From NCBI RefSeq assembly GCF_014904705.1, contig NZ_JACZCQ010000006.1, positions 868,001 to 932,000 of the forward strand: a DNA stretch of 64,000 nucleotides, written 5' to 3'. The stretch is from Nisaea sediminum (lineage in GTDB: Bacteria; Pseudomonadota; Alphaproteobacteria; Thalassobaculales; Thalassobaculaceae). Under the pieces are notes generated by a model. It was not told the DNA's origin and ran no database searches. It saw nothing but the letters and a program-made list of their open reading frames with translations. Shown one piece after another: positions 17,228 to 26,728 of the stretch. The position numbers were made by a program, and so were the translations under genes. Positions within the stretch are counted from its first letter, which is position 1; every line of letters begins with the position of its first letter.

Positions 17228-18076
17228 TCAGTCGACCGGTCGTCGCAATCCGCTCGCGAGCTCGAAATAATCCGGATGATCCGGCGCGATGAAGCCGTGC
17301 CGGATCAGGAAGTCGATGATCGCGAGGTTGCAGTTGTACTTGAAGGCGTCAGGCTCGGTCTCGACGATCCGCATCACCTCGCCGATCGGAAGCAGTTCGA
17401 AGCTCTCGACCTCTCCGTCGACCGCCTGCGGCACGAAATCCGGATCGAGTTCCAGATCATAGATATACATAACGTGGCGCCTGAGACCTGCCGATGAGGC
17501 CATTCGGTAGCTCACGATGCCGGTCGGCCGGGCCGTCGCGGCGATCTCCGCCGGTATGCCCGCCTCCTCGGCGCATTCCTTCAGCAGATTGTCGAAAGCG
17601 GAGATGCCCGCCGGCTGTCCGCCGGCGACCATGTTGTCGAGCTTGCCGGGAAAGGTGGACTTGTCCTTGGCGCGCCGGGCGATCCACATGAAGGTTCCGT
17701 CGACCCGGCGAACAATGCCGTTCAGGTGGAAGCCCTTGTTTACGATGCCGAATTCGGTGGCCGCGCCCCGGTCGATAATGGCGAGCGGTTCCGCGTCGGG
17801 GCGGGTGAGAACCGGATAGAACTCACCGCGCGCTTTCGCGGCCAGCCCGGTATCACGGAGCACCTCGGACGCCTCGGCGAGTTTTTCGCTGAGCTCCTCG
17901 AAGGAGCCCGGGGGGAGCGCGAGGCCATTCCCGGACCGGGAAAAACCGCACTCCGGGAGTTTATCCGCGATGGCATGCGGGACCAGCCCGACCTCGGCCC
18001 CGCCAATCGACCAGGATTGGTAGTCGGCAGGATCGTGCGTGTTGCAGACCCGGAGATGGTGAAGGTATCCGCTCAT
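17228..18076 (-). CDS. Nudix hydrolase with N-terminal DUF4743
   Basis: A 282-residue protein combining an N-terminal DUF4743 region (residues 1-110) with a Nudix domain. The Nudix box is GGQPAGISAFDNLLKECAEEAGI at about residues 151-173, with the metal-binding K/R-E-x-x-E-E-x-G core intact but the first Glu replaced. This architecture is shared with eukaryotic TPK3/Nudt20-like thiamine diphosphate analogue hydrolases. By family, the likely substrate is a thiamine-diphosphate derivative or another NDP-X compound. Confidence 0.9.
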   Translation of the reverse strand: MSGYLHHLRVCNTHDPADYQSWSIGGAEVGLVPHAIADKLPECGFSRSGNGLALPPGSFEELSEKLAEASEVLRDTGLAAKARGEFYPVLTRPDAEPLAIIDRGAATEFGIVNKGFHLNGIVRRVDGTFMWIARRAKDKSTFPGKLDNMVAGGQPAGISAFDNLLKECAEEAGIPAEIAATARPTGIVSYRMASSAGLRRHVMYIYDLELDPDFVPQAVDGEVESFELLPIGEVMRIVETEPDAFKYNCNLAIIDFLIRHGFIAPDHPDYFELASGLRRPVD

Positions 18077-18104
18077 GCTCCGGGCCGCTTTCTTGATTCC
18101 GGCC

Positions 18105-18422
18105 TCAGGAGAAACGCTTTTCCGAGACCAGCACCGAGGTGACGGAGACCATGCTCCGCATCACGGCGGCGGCATGGTCGCGCTGCGCATCGGTCAGGCC
18201 CTGGACCTGCAGGTCGATGGTGAGCTCGTCGCGCCGCCGGCCGCCGAGATCGCTGTGCCAGCGCGTCGGGATCAGGCCGAGCTTGGCGAAGGTCTCGAGC
18301 ACGCGGGGCATCACAGACGGTTCGGCGCGGGCCTGCACGGAAAAGCAGGCGGTCACGTCCGCTTCGCTCTCTGGCTCGGAAAAAGCAGTGTGAAAAGAAG
18401 GGGATACAGCAACGTCTTGCAT
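18105..18422 (-). CDS. Small ACT-domain-like protein
   Basis: A 105-residue protein. ADVTACFSVQARAEPSVMPRVLETFAKLGLIPTRWHSDL has the beta-alpha-beta spacing of an ACT domain, and LTIDLQVQGLTDAQRDHAAAVMRSM gives the second repeat. It resembles stand-alone acetolactate synthase small-subunit-like ACT proteins. No catalytic domain is attached and no large subunit is adjacent. A regulatory, amino-acid-sensing role is inferred only. It lies 28 bp upstream of the Nudix gene on the same strand. Confidence 0.65.
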   Translation of the reverse strand: MQDVAVSPSFHTAFSEPESEADVTACFSVQARAEPSVMPRVLETFAKLGLIPTRWHSDLGGRRRDELTIDLQVQGLTDAQRDHAAAVMRSMVSVTSVLVSEKRFS

Positions 18423-18583
18423 GACAAAACCACTCCGGTCGAGGGGGTCGAATAAGGGAAAACAGCACTGGCCCGGCCCTAATCAGAGGACCGGGTTGCT
18501 AATTCGCCCGATAATTCGACCGGCCAGACGCCGGAGAGGTTGGCTGTTCATGAGCGAGACCCTATTGCCGCCGTCCCGCGCCG

Positions 18584-19294
18584 TCAAGCGCGGGTGAGCT
18601 TCTCCAGCGCCTCGTTGAGCTGGCTCATGCGCTGATGGTCGCCGAAGGGGGAGTCCGGATGGAAAACGAGGGCGAGCCGGCGGTAGCGTCCGCGGATCGC
18701 CTTCTGGTCCGGAACCGCGGTCGGGGCGAAGCCCATGACATGCAGCGCCTCACTCCGGCTGGTGATCCCGTTGCGCAGGGGTTCGAACGCGAGATCCCCG
18801 ATAATCCGTTGCAATTGCTCGATATCTTCCTCGAGGCGGGCCCGCGTCGCACCGTCGTTCTGGCGCCTCTGACGGTCCTCGGTGCTTTCAACGGCAAGCT
18901 GCCGTTCGCCCTCCGCCATCTTCAGCGAAAGCGCGAGGGCGCGGCGCAGGCGGGCAATGTCGTAGCCGATGGGCAGACGCAGCTGCAAACGCGGTTTTCG
19001 GCGCAGGGTGCGGCCTTTCGAGGGGCCGGACTGCAATTTCACCACTTCTCGATCGTCCGGCGCCGGTTCTCCGGGGTCTTCCGTCGACATGACGGTCTCA
19101 TTCGGGATCAGCATGAGGACGGCGCGCGCCAGATCGGCGACGCTGGCGCCCTGTGAATCCGCAAGTGCAGTTACGCGATCCCGAAAGGCACTCGAGCAGG
19201 GGACAATGTAGGATTGGCTCTTCTTGTAATTAATTGAAATGGCTTCGTTTTTCCGGTTTTGGGCGGTATAGGCGAGGACTGAATCGTCAGGCAT
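18584..19294 (-). CDS. J-domain (DnaJ-like) protein with RHH-like N-terminus
   Basis: A 236-residue protein ending in a J domain: FAPTAVPDQKAIRGRYRRLA followed by LVFHPDSPFGDHQRMSQLNEALEKL, with the HPD motif intact. A coiled coil (residues ~120-170, AEGERQLAVESTEDRQRRQN and ARLEEDIEQLQRIIGDL) precedes it. The first 60 residues (SQSYIVPCSSAFRDRVTALAD and VADLARAVLMLIP) look like a small ribbon-helix-helix-type or adaptor region. It would stimulate a DnaK/Hsp70 ATPase on a specific client. No GrpE or DnaK is nearby. The upstream 290 bp are AT-rich. Confidence 0.8.
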   Translation of the reverse strand: MPDDSVLAYTAQNRKNEAISINYKKSQSYIVPCSSAFRDRVTALADSQGASVADLARAVLMLIPNETVMSTEDPGEPAPDDREVVKLQSGPSKGRTLRRKPRLQLRLPIGYDIARLRRALALSLKMAEGERQLAVESTEDRQRRQNDGATRARLEEDIEQLQRIIGDLAFEPLRNGITSRSEALHVMGFAPTAVPDQKAIRGRYRRLALVFHPDSPFGDHQRMSQLNEALEKLTRA

Positions 19295-19581
19295 TTGGGA
19301 TCACGAATCCTACTACAATTTGCGGTTCAGGGGCCCCGCATACCAAATCTTAGGGGGCATCCGGAAGTCTATTTCGGATAAAAAGTCAGAATCAACTGAT
19401 AAATAAGTTACAATCAGTCGAATCTGTTTCGTTTTCGGTCCGATTTGTTAACGCGGGGTAAATTTTGGCCGGAAATTAAGGCGCATTTTTGTCAAATCGT
19501 TTCGTCCTTGGCGATGTGGCGGATTGACGCCCGTCACGCTTCCCACTGGTCTTCGCCGCCACGGCGTTCTATATCGGCGGC
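19295..19581. other. AT-rich intergenic region
   Basis: About 290 bp between the J-domain gene and the twin-TM gene. It is clearly richer in A and T than its surroundings and should hold divergent promoters. I found no convincing terminator or RNA gene, and no open frame with coding character. Confidence 0.5.
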
Positions 19582-19776
19582 ATGTCAGTTTTCGTCATCA
19601 TCCTCATGGCCATCGCTCTGCTGCTGGTGCTCGGCACCCTCTTCGGCGGTCTCGTGTCCATGGCGCGCGGCGGTCCCGACGGACCAAGGCGCTCAAATCG
19701 TTTCATGCGATATCGCGTGTTATTTCAATTCCTTGCGGTCGTGCTCTTCATGATCGCCCTGGCCTTGTCGCGGTAG
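19582..19776 (+). CDS. Twin transmembrane helix small protein
   Basis: A 64-residue protein consisting of two hydrophobic helices (VIILMAIALLLVLGTLFGGL and VLFQFLAVVLFMIALAL) joined by a short Gly/Arg-rich loop. This matches the HIG1-like twin-TM family of alphaproteobacteria, usually encoded directly upstream of the PduO-type adenosyltransferase, as here. In mitochondria, HIG1 proteins associate with respiratory complexes; a bacterial role is unproven. Confidence 0.88.
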   Translation: MSVFVIILMAIALLLVLGTLFGGLVSMARGGPDGPRRSNRFMRYRVLFQFLAVVLFMIALALSR

Positions 19777-19815
19777 CGTCCGGCGTCCGGCGCAAATAGT
19801 TTCGGAGGCGTTCAG

Positions 19816-20385
19816 ATGGTCCGGCTGACCAGGATCTATACCCGCGGCGGGGATGCCGGAGAGACGTCGCTCGGCGACGGGAGCCGGGTCAAGAAGCATT
19901 CGCTGCGCCCGGAAGCCTACGGGTCCGTGGACGAGGCGAACAGCGTGATCGGCCTTGCCCGGCTGCACACGACCGGCGCCGGCGACATCGACGAGATGTT
20001 GGCCCGCATCCAGAACGATCTGTTCGATCTCGGGGCCGATCTGGCGACGCCGGAGCAGGAAAATCCGAAATGGGAGCCTCTGCGGGTCGGCGCGGCCCAG
20101 GTCGAGCGCCTTGAGCGTGAGATCGACGCCATGAACGAGACGCTGAAGCCTCTGGATTCCTTTATTCTGCCCGGCGGAAAGCCCGCCGCGGCCTATCTTC
20201 ATCTGGCGCGGACCGTGATCCGCCGGGCGGAGCGGGCGATGACCGCGCTGGCCGAGCAGGAGCCGGTCGGGGCCAATGCCATCAAGTTCGCCAACCGTCT
20301 TTCCGATCATCTGTTCGTGCTCGCTCGGCACATCAATGATGACGGCGCGGCCGACGTTCTCTGGGTTCCGGGCAAAAACCGCTGA
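19816..20385 (+). CDS. Cob(I)alamin adenosyltransferase, PduO type
   Basis: A 189-residue ATP:corrinoid adenosyltransferase that makes adenosylcobalamin. TRIYTRGGDAGETSLGDGSR is the N-terminal ATP-binding signature, followed by GSVDEANSVIGLARLH and the helix-bundle motif RTVIRRAERAMTAL. GGAGG precedes ATG 19816. Its product is the cofactor of the class II ribonucleotide reductase encoded at 34.4 kb. Gene order (twin-TM, PduO, EtfB, EtfA) is conserved in alphaproteobacteria. Confidence 0.95.
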   Translation: MVRLTRIYTRGGDAGETSLGDGSRVKKHSLRPEAYGSVDEANSVIGLARLHTTGAGDIDEMLARIQNDLFDLGADLATPEQENPKWEPLRVGAAQVERLEREIDAMNETLKPLDSFILPGGKPAAAYLHLARTVIRRAERAMTALAEQEPVGANAIKFANRLSDHLFVLARHINDDGAADVLWVPGKNR

Positions 20386-20439
20386 AACAAGACGGCTTTC
20401 CCCGATGTCGCTTTGAGGTAAGAAGGCGGCGGGGTTAGC

Positions 20440-20468
20440 TTGACAGGCGAAAAACGCATCGCCTATGA
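20440..20468 (+). promoter_or_regulatory. Promoter for etfBA
   Basis: TTGACA (20440-20445) and CTATGA (20463-20468) with the optimal 17-bp spacer, 42 bp before the etfB ATG. The -35 is a perfect consensus match; the -10 is weaker. Confidence 0.55.
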
Positions 20469-20510
20469 CCAGCTACCGCATATGAAACTCAAATCTCTTT
20501 CGGGGTCGCC

Positions 20511-21260
20511 ATGAAGGTTCTCGTACCCGTCAAAAGGGTCATCGACTACAACGTCAAGGTTCGCGTGAAGGCGGACCAGACCGGAGTCGAACTCGCCAAC
20601 GTCAAGATGTCCATGAACCCCTTCGACGAAATCTCCGTCGAAGAGGCGATCCGTCTCAAGGAAGCCGGCACGGCGAGCGAAGTGATCGCTGTCTCGCTCG
20701 GCGTCCAGCAGTGCCAGGAAACCATCCGCACCGCCCTCGCCATGGGCGCCGACCGCGGCATCCACGTGCTGCATGACGGCGATTTGGAGCCGCTCGCGGT
20801 CGCCAAGATGCTGAAGGCCGTGGTCGAGAAGGAGCAGCCGCAGCTGGTCATCCTCGGCAAGCAGGCGATCGACGACGATGCCAACCAGACCGGCCAGATG
20901 CTGGCCGCGCTGCTCGGCTGGGGCCAGGCCACCTTCGCCTCCAAGATCGAAATGGGCTCCGGCGAAGCCAAGGTGACCCGCGAGATCGACGGCGGCCTCG
21001 AGACCATCACGGTAAAGCTTCCGGCGATCGTCACCACGGACCTGCGCCTGAACGAGCCGCGCTACGCCTCGCTGCCGAACATCATGAAGGCGAAGAAGAA
21101 GCCGATCGACCAGATGTCGCCGGCCGACCTCGGTGTCGATCCGGCGCCGCGCCTCGAAACCCTGAAGGTCGAGGAACCGGCCAAGCGCGAAGCGGGCGTG
21201 AAGGTCGCCGACGTCGCCGAGCTGGTGTCCAAACTTCGCAATGAAGCAAAGGTGATCTGA
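20511..21260 (+). CDS. etfB: Electron transfer flavoprotein subunit beta
   Basis: A 249-residue Etf[21 protein letters not shown] and [19 protein letters not shown] are the conserved N-terminal signature, with the AMP-binding region [20 protein letters not shown] and the recognition loop [17 protein letters not shown]. It forms a heterodimer with EtfA and passes electrons from acyl-CoA and related dehydrogenases to ETF:quinone oxidoreductase. The stop TGA overlaps the etfA ATG. Confidence 0.98.
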   Translation: MKVLVPVKRVIDYNVKVRVKADQTGVELANVKMSMNPFDEISVEEAIRLKEAGTASEVIAVSLGVQQCQETIRTALAMGADRGIHVLHDGDLEPLAVAKMLKAVVEKEQPQLVILGKQAIDDDANQTGQMLAALLGWGQATFASKIEMGSGEAKVTREIDGGLETITVKLPAIVTTDLRLNEPRYASLPNIMKAKKKPIDQMSPADLGVDPAPRLETLKVEEPAKREAGVKVADVAELVSKLRNEAKVI

Positions 21261-22195
21261 TGAGCGTTCTCGTCGTTGCCGAACACGATAATTCGGAAAT
21301 CGCCCCGGCTACCCTGAACGCCGTGACCGCCGCGAGCCAGATCGGTGGCGACGTCGCCGTGCTGGTGGGCGGCAGCGGATCCGCCGCCGCCGCCGAGGCC
21401 GCCGCGAAGATCGCGGGCGTCGCCAAGGTTCTGCACGCGGATGCCGCGGAATATGCCAACGGCCTTGCCGAGAATGTCGCTCCGCTGGTCGTGGCGCTTG
21501 CGTCCGGCTACAGCCACGTCCTCGCCCCGGCGACCAGCTACGGCAAGAACGTGATGCCGCGCGTGGCCGCGCTGCTCGACGTGCAGCAGATCTCCGAGAT
21601 CTCCGCCGTCGTCGACGCGGACACCTTCGTGCGTCCGATCTATGCCGGCAACGCCATGGCGACCGTGAAATCCTCCGACGCGGTGAAGGTCATCACCGTC
21701 CGCACCACCGCGTTCGACGCCGCCGCCGCCGAGGGCGGTTCGGCCGCCGTCGAAGCGGCAGACGCCAAGGGCGATGCGGGCCTGACCTCCTATGTCGGGG
21801 CCGAGCTCAGCAGCTCCGAGCGCCCGGAACTGACCTCCGCCAAGATCGTCATCTCCGGCGGCCGCGGCATGCAGAACGGCGACAACTTCAAGATGCTGGA
21901 AGAAGTCGCGGACAAGCTCGGTGCCGCCGTCGGTGCGTCCCGCGCCGCCGTCGATGCGGGCTTCGTGCCGAACGACTACCAGGTCGGCCAGACCGGCAAG
22001 GTCGTGGCTCCGGAGCTCTATGTCGCCGTCGGCATTTCCGGTGCGATCCAGCATCTCGCCGGGATGAAGGACAGCAAGGTCATCGTCGCGATCAACAAGG
22101 ACGAGGAAGCGCCGATCTTTCAGGTCGCCGATTACGGCCTCGTCGCCGATCTTTTCGAGGCGGTGCCGGAACTCAGCAAGGCGCTGGACGACTAA
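21260..22195 (+). CDS. etfA: Electron transfer flavoprotein subunit alpha
   Basis: A 311-residue EtfA carrying the FAD site. The C-terminal motifs [26 protein letters not shown] and [12 protein letters not shown] are diagnostic. It starts on the etfB stop (TGATG), ensuring stoichiometric synthesis. Together with the nearby 3-hydroxybutyryl-CoA dehydrogenase it points to fatty or hydroxy acid oxidation. Confidence 0.98.
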   Translation: MSVLVVAEHDNSEIAPATLNAVTAASQIGGDVAVLVGGSGSAAAAEAAAKIAGVAKVLHADAAEYANGLAENVAPLVVALASGYSHVLAPATSYGKNVMPRVAALLDVQQISEISAVVDADTFVRPIYAGNAMATVKSSDAVKVITVRTTAFDAAAAEGGSAAVEAADAKGDAGLTSYVGAELSSSERPELTSAKIVISGGRGMQNGDNFKMLEEVADKLGAAVGASRAAVDAGFVPNDYQVGQTGKVVAPELYVAVGISGAIQHLAGMKDSKVIVAINKDEEAPIFQVADYGLVADLFEAVPELSKALDD

Positions 22196-22220
22196 CGGCC
22201 GCAAACACTTGACAGCAAAC

Positions 22221-22252
22221 CGGTGCCGGGCGTCCCATGCGTCCCGGCACCG
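22221..22252 (+). other. Hairpin between etfA and hbd
   Basis: CGGTGCCGGG and CCCGGCACCG form a perfect 10-bp stem with a 12-nt loop, 26 bp after the etfA stop. No U-tract follows, so it is more likely an RNA-stabilising or processing element than a simple terminator. Confidence 0.5.
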
Positions 22253-22296
22253 GCCGGCTGCCCGGCCGATGCCCCGATGAAACGGGGGGAGCGGAT

Positions 22297-23172
22297 ATGG
22301 ACGTGCGCACTATCGGCGTGATCGGAGCCGGGCAAATGGGAAGCGGCATTGCCCATGTGAGCGCGCTTGCCGGGATTGACGTCCGCCTGCTCGATATCGA
22401 AGAAACACGGCTCTCCGAGGCGGTCGAAAAGATCGACCGGGAGATGCGCCGTCAGGTCGCCCGCGGCAAGATCGCCGATAGCGATGTCGATGCCGCGATG
22501 AAGCGGATTTCCACCGGTACCGACTACGGAATTTTCGGCGCCTGCGACATTGTCGTCGAGGCGGCGACCGAGGACGAGTCGATCAAGCGCGAAATCCTGA
22601 AGACCCTGGTTCCGCATCTTTCCAAGGACGCGATCATCGCGACCAACACGTCCTCGATCTCGATCACCCGCCTCGCCGCGGTGACGGACCGGCCGGGTCG
22701 GTTCATGGGCATGCATTTCATGAACCCGGTGCCGGCCATGCAGCTGGTCGAGCTCATCCGCGGCATCGCGACGGAGCAGGACACCTTCGAGACCGTCCGC
22801 GCACTCGCCGAAGCGCTCGGCAAGACGGTGTCGGTCGCCGAGGATTTCCCGGCCTTCATCGTGAACCGGATCCTGCTGCCGATGATCAACGAGGCGATCT
22901 ACACGCTCTACGAGGGGGTCGGTTCGGTGCACTCCATCGACACCGCGCTCCGGCTCGGCGCCAATCATCCGATGGGGCCGCTGCAGCTCGCCGACTTCAT
23001 CGGCCTCGATACCTGCCTTGCGGTCATGCATGTGCTCTATGACGGTCTTGCGGACAGCAAGTACCGTCCGTGTCCGCTGCTGGTTAAATATGTCGAGGCG
23101 GGCTGGCTCGGCCGCAAGACCGGCCGCGGTTTTTACGATTATTCCGGCGACGAACCGGTACCGACGCGCTGA
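22297..23172 (+). CDS. 3-hydroxybutyryl-CoA dehydrogenase
   Basis: A 291-residue 3-hydroxyacyl-CoA dehydrogenase. The Rossmann motif is IGAGQMGSGIAHVSALAG, the signature is TNTSSISITRLAAVTDRPGR and the catalytic region is FMGMHFMNPVPAMQLVELI. The C-terminal domain includes GRKTGRGFYDYSG. It oxidises (S)-3-hydroxybutyryl-CoA with NAD(P)+. GGGGGGAG lies upstream of ATG 22297. It follows etfBA on the same strand; a role in short-chain fatty acid or polyhydroxybutyrate metabolism is likely. Confidence 0.95.
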   Translation: MDVRTIGVIGAGQMGSGIAHVSALAGIDVRLLDIEETRLSEAVEKIDREMRRQVARGKIADSDVDAAMKRISTGTDYGIFGACDIVVEAATEDESIKREILKTLVPHLSKDAIIATNTSSISITRLAAVTDRPGRFMGMHFMNPVPAMQLVELIRGIATEQDTFETVRALAEALGKTVSVAEDFPAFIVNRILLPMINEAIYTLYEGVGSVHSIDTALRLGANHPMGPLQLADFIGLDTCLAVMHVLYDGLADSKYRPCPLLVKYVEAGWLGRKTGRGFYDYSGDEPVPTR

Positions 23173-23306
23173 CTTTCCGCCTGTCGCCGGGAAATATTTG
23201 CCGGGTAGGCAGTAATTTCCTTGCATTTCGATATAATTTTAGATAATTCTTGTGAACCTGCCAAAAAGGCGGGTCGAAAAGTCCTTTAGAAGGAAGGATA
23301 TGTCCA

Positions 23307-23534
23307 ATGACCGACTCGGTTGCCGAGCAGGCTTTACGCCTACTCCAGATATCCGTTGCAGATATCGAAGGGAGAGAGAGCCAGGTGGCCCTCGCTCTCA
23401 GCACTGCCGTCCACACCGGCAATGTGATCGACAGGATCTTCGCGCGGCAGCGCTTCGATAGTCTCGATCTCTACACAAGAAAAAGAATCAAGGGGCGCGC
23501 CATCCAAGAAGCCCAGACGTTCTCGGTGCACTGA
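23307..23534 (+). CDS. Small hypothetical protein, 75 aa
   Basis: A 75-residue polar, helical protein (MTDSVAEQALRLLQISVADI start) with no family I recognise. AAGGAAGG lies about ten bases before ATG 23307, and the upstream 130 bp are AT-rich with a perfect TATAAT at 23232. There is no signal peptide or membrane helix. It is probably a real small gene, but evidence is limited to the start context and composition. Confidence 0.45.
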   Translation: MTDSVAEQALRLLQISVADIEGRESQVALALSTAVHTGNVIDRIFARQRFDSLDLYTRKRIKGRAIQEAQTFSVH

Positions 23535-23620
23535 CAGAGAGAGGTCAGCAGCGCTGTTGTCGGGGGTCTGGCAGCCGGCAAAGACAGTACATTGCCGCCG
23601 GTTTCTCGGATCAGATGCGC

Positions 23621-24655
23621 CTAGCGCAGGAGTCCGAGATCGCGATAACAGCGCTCTGCCCCGCTGTGCAACGGGATGGCGATCCCGTCGAGCGCGGAGT
23701 TCAGCTTGACGTTCCGGCCTTGGGGATGGCCTGCGGCGAGCGCCTTTAGCGTGTTCTCCTTCCAGAGTGCGCGGCAAATGTCGTAGACGAGCTGCTCAGG
23801 GAGCGTCTCCGGGACGATCCATTGGCTGCCGACGGACAGTGTCGCGACTTCGCCGACTCCCGGATAGGTTCCGTCGGGGATCGTGTAGCGGGTGAGGAAC
23901 CGGTGCGTGTCGAGCAGCTTGTCGACAGCCGGTCCGTCGAGTGTCAGAACGTCGACATCATGGTCTTCGGCAGTGCTCGCGACCAGTTCGCTCGGCATGC
24001 CGGAAATCTGGAACAGGGCGTCTAACTCGTTTTTCACCAGCAGATCCACCGCCGGTCCCGATTTGAGATAGGACGCGATCATCTGGTTTTCGTCGATGCC
24101 ATAGGCGTCGAAAATATTCCGCGCCATCACCAGCAGCCCCGATCCCGGCTCGTCGATCGAGACGCGCTTGCCGATCATGCCCTTCACGGACGCGATCTTG
24201 GCGTCGCGCCGCACCAGCACGTGCAGCACTTCCGGATAGAGATGGGCGAGGGCCCTCAGGTTCTTCATCGGCGGCTGGCCTTTGAACGGGCCGGTCCCGT
24301 TGTAAGCTGCGAAGACAATGTCGGCCTGCGCGAAGGCGGAGGTCACCCGGCCGTTTTCGACCGCGGTCACATTATCCACCGAACCACTGGAACTTTGCGC
24401 TGCGGCCACCAGGTTCTCGACCCCGCAGACGGCGTCCTCTGCACAGGGCGGGGAGCCGGGAGGGCGGGAAATCGCATTCGCGATCTCCGCGCCGAGCGGA
24501 TAATAGGTGCCGTCGACGCCGCCGGTCGCGATCTGGAAGAAGATCATCTTCTGCTGCGCGGTGGCCGGCCGGGTTCCGATCGCGCTGTTTCCCGCCAGCA
24601 CCGCAGCCTGAACCAACATGAAGAGGAACAGGGTCGGGCGGGTGAGGTGCGGCAT
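23621..24655 (-). CDS. TAXI-family TRAP transporter solute-binding protein
   Basis: A 344-residue periplasmic protein with a signal peptide (FLFMLVQAAVLAGNSAIG, cleavage near ATAQ). The motifs FQIATGGVDGTYYPLGAEIANAIS and the SSSGSVDNVTAVENG region are typical of the TAXI subgroup of TRAP receptors. No TRAP membrane component (DctM/DctQ or fused) is adjacent, so it is an orphan receptor or works with distant permeases. The start is ATG 24655; the longer frame would begin with TTG. The ligand is unknown, usually a carboxylate or amino acid. Confidence 0.88.
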   Translation of the reverse strand: MPHLTRPTLFLFMLVQAAVLAGNSAIGTRPATAQQKMIFFQIATGGVDGTYYPLGAEIANAISRPPGSPPCAEDAVCGVENLVAAAQSSSGSVDNVTAVENGRVTSAFAQADIVFAAYNGTGPFKGQPPMKNLRALAHLYPEVLHVLVRRDAKIASVKGMIGKRVSIDEPGSGLLVMARNIFDAYGIDENQMIASYLKSGPAVDLLVKNELDALFQISGMPSELVASTAEDHDVDVLTLDGPAVDKLLDTHRFLTRYTIPDGTYPGVGEVATLSVGSQWIVPETLPEQLVYDICRALWKENTLKALAAGHPQGRNVKLNSALDGIAIPLHSGAERCYRDLGLLR

Positions 24656-24705
24656 CGTTGTCCGGTCTCGGTGCAAAAGGCGTCGGATGTTCCCGACTAT
24701 ACCGA

Positions 24706-25275
24706 CTATGAGCTTGAGGCGTAATACTTAATCAGATCTTTCGCGGCTGCGGAATCCCATTCCGCATCGCCCACCAGCCGTCCCCGAATGGATCCGTCCG
24801 GCCCGATGAGGTAGGTCGTCGGCAATCCGGGGGCCTTGAAGGCGCGCAACAGGTCTGCCTTGCTGTCCGCGGCGGAGCGCAGATTGACGATGCCGAGTTT
24901 CTCGAGGAACGGCTCGTAGATCCGGGCGCCGCCGCGGTCGATCGAGATCAGGACGACTTCGAAATCGGGACCGCCTATTTCTGCGTTGAGCCGCTCAAGC
25001 GAGGGCAGTTCCTTGACACAGGGCGGGCACCAGGTGGCCCAGAAATTCACCAGAACCGTCTTCCCGCGATAAGAGTCCAGCTTGATGGGTTGGCCCGCGG
25101 CGCTTATGAAGGGGATGTCCGGCGCTGGGCGGTCTTCGGCGCTGGGTACGAACTTGACCATGTCGCCCTGTTGCGGCGGCTCGGCTCCGGCCAATCCGGC
25201 CTGTGACGCGAGCACGGCGGCGAGCATAGCGGCAAGCGCGATCTTCCTGACCGTCACTGATGCAATCCAAGACAC
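24706..25275 (-). CDS. TlpA-like periplasmic thiol-disulfide protein
   Basis: A 189-residue membrane-anchored or exported thioredoxin-like protein. An N-terminal hydrophobic segment ([21 protein letters not shown]) is followed by a thioredoxin fold with active site [18 protein letters not shown]. It probably acts as a periplasmic thiol reductase, for example in cytochrome c or cuproprotein maturation. The start is taken as GTG 25275, preceded by GGAGGGAAG; an upstream ATG at 25305 would overlap the divergent argH start. Only about 15 bp separate the two divergent start codons. Confidence 0.85.
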   Translation of the reverse strand: MSWIASVTVRKIALAAMLAAVLASQAGLAGAEPPQQGDMVKFVPSAEDRPAPDIPFISAAGQPIKLDSYRGKTVLVNFWATWCPPCVKELPSLERLNAEIGGPDFEVVLISIDRGGARIYEPFLEKLGIVNLRSAADSKADLLRAFKAPGLPTTYLIGPDGSIRGRLVGDAEWDSAAAKDLIKYYASSS

Positions 25276-25290
25276 GGGGCACTTCCCTCC

Positions 25291-26706
25291 ATGAGTAAAC
25301 GGCATAACGACCCCCAGCACGAAGGCGCCAGCACGATCTGGGGCGGCCGCTTCGCGTCCGGCCCGGCTGCGATCATGGAGGAGATCAACGCCTCCATCGG
25401 TTTCGACCGCCGCCTTTCGGCCCAGGACATCCAGGGCTCCATCGCCCATGCCGAGATGCTGGTCGCCCAGGGCGTGCTTAGCGCAGAAGATGGTAAGGCG
25501 ATCCGCCTGGGTCTAGAGCAAATCGACTCCGAGATCCGCAACGGCGACTTCAAATTCTCGCGTTCGCTGGAAGATATCCACATGAACGTGGAATCCCGCC
25601 TCTCCGAGCTGATCGGCGACGCGGCGGGCCGTCTGCACACCGCGCGGTCCCGCAACGACCAGGTGGCGACCGATTTCAAGCTCTGGGTCCGCGGCGCACT
25701 CGACTCCGTCGACGAGAGCCTGACCCAGCTCATCAAGGCGCTGATCGAGCAGGCGGACAGGAACGCCGATGTCGTGATGCCCGGCTTCACCCATCTGCAG
25801 ACCGCGCAGCCGGTGACCTTCGGACACCATCTGCTGGCCTATGTCGAGATGTTCGGCCGCGATCTCGGCCGCTTCCGGGATTGCCGCGCACGGATGAACG
25901 AATGCCCGCTCGGCGCCGCCGCGCTGGCCGGCACCTCCTTCCCGATCGACCGGCACAAGACCGCCGTGTCGCTCGGGTTCGACCGGCCGTCGGCAAACTC
26001 GCTCGATGCCGTCTCCGACCGCGACTTCGCGCTCGAGTTCCTCTCCGCGATGTCGATCTGTGCGACCCACTTCTCGCGCCTCGCCGAGGAAATCGTGATC
26101 TGGACCAGCGCCCAGTTCAACTACATCACCCTCTCCGACGCCTTCACCACCGGCAGCTCGATCATGCCGCAGAAGCGCAATCCGGATGCGGCCGAGCTGG
26201 TTCGCGCCAAGGCCGGCCGGATCATCGGCGACATGAACGCGCTGCTGATCGTCATGAAGGGCCTGCCGCTCGCCTACGGCAAGGACATGCAGGAGGACAA
26301 GGAGCCGGTCTTCGACGCGGTCGATTCCCTCGGTCTCTGTATCGCCGCGACGGCCGGCATGATCCGCGACATGAAGGCCAATCCGGAAGAAATGCGCGCC
26401 TCGCTGAAGGACGGTTTCCCGACGGCGACGGACCTTGCCGACTGGCTGGTGCGGGCGATCGGCATGCCGTTCCGCCGCGCCCACCACGTCACCGGCACCA
26501 TCGTGAAGCTGGCCGAGGACAAGGACTGCGGGATCGAGGAGCTGAGCCTCGCCGACATGCAGGCGGTCGAACCGAAGATCAATGCAGGCGTGTTCGACGT
26601 GCTGACGGTCGAGGCCTCGGTCTCCAGCCGGACCAGCTACGGCGGCACCGCGCCGGCGAATGTGCGCGACCAGGTCGCGAAGGCGCGGGAGCGGTTCCTC
26701 GCCTGA
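25291..26706 (+). CDS. argH: Argininosuccinate lyase
   Basis: A 471-residue enzyme of the fumarase/aspartase superfamily that cleaves argininosuccinate to arginine and fumarate. The signature [20 protein letters not shown], the N-terminal [20 protein letters not shown] and the catalytic His region [15 protein letters not shown] are all present, with no breaks. Followed closely by an LptM-like lipoprotein and lysA, the standard alphaproteobacterial order. Confidence 0.98.
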   Translation: MSKRHNDPQHEGASTIWGGRFASGPAAIMEEINASIGFDRRLSAQDIQGSIAHAEMLVAQGVLSAEDGKAIRLGLEQIDSEIRNGDFKFSRSLEDIHMNVESRLSELIGDAAGRLHTARSRNDQVATDFKLWVRGALDSVDESLTQLIKALIEQADRNADVVMPGFTHLQTAQPVTFGHHLLAYVEMFGRDLGRFRDCRARMNECPLGAAALAGTSFPIDRHKTAVSLGFDRPSANSLDAVSDRDFALEFLSAMSICATHFSRLAEEIVIWTSAQFNYITLSDAFTTGSSIMPQKRNPDAAELVRAKAGRIIGDMNALLIVMKGLPLAYGKDMQEDKEPVFDAVDSLGLCIAATAGMIRDMKANPEEMRASLKDGFPTATDLADWLVRAIGMPFRRAHHVTGTIVKLAEDKDCGIEELSLADMQAVEPKINAGVFDVLTVEASVSSRTSYGGTAPANVRDQVAKARERFLA

Positions 26707-26728
26707 GGAGCCGAACGGGAGAAGTGCG

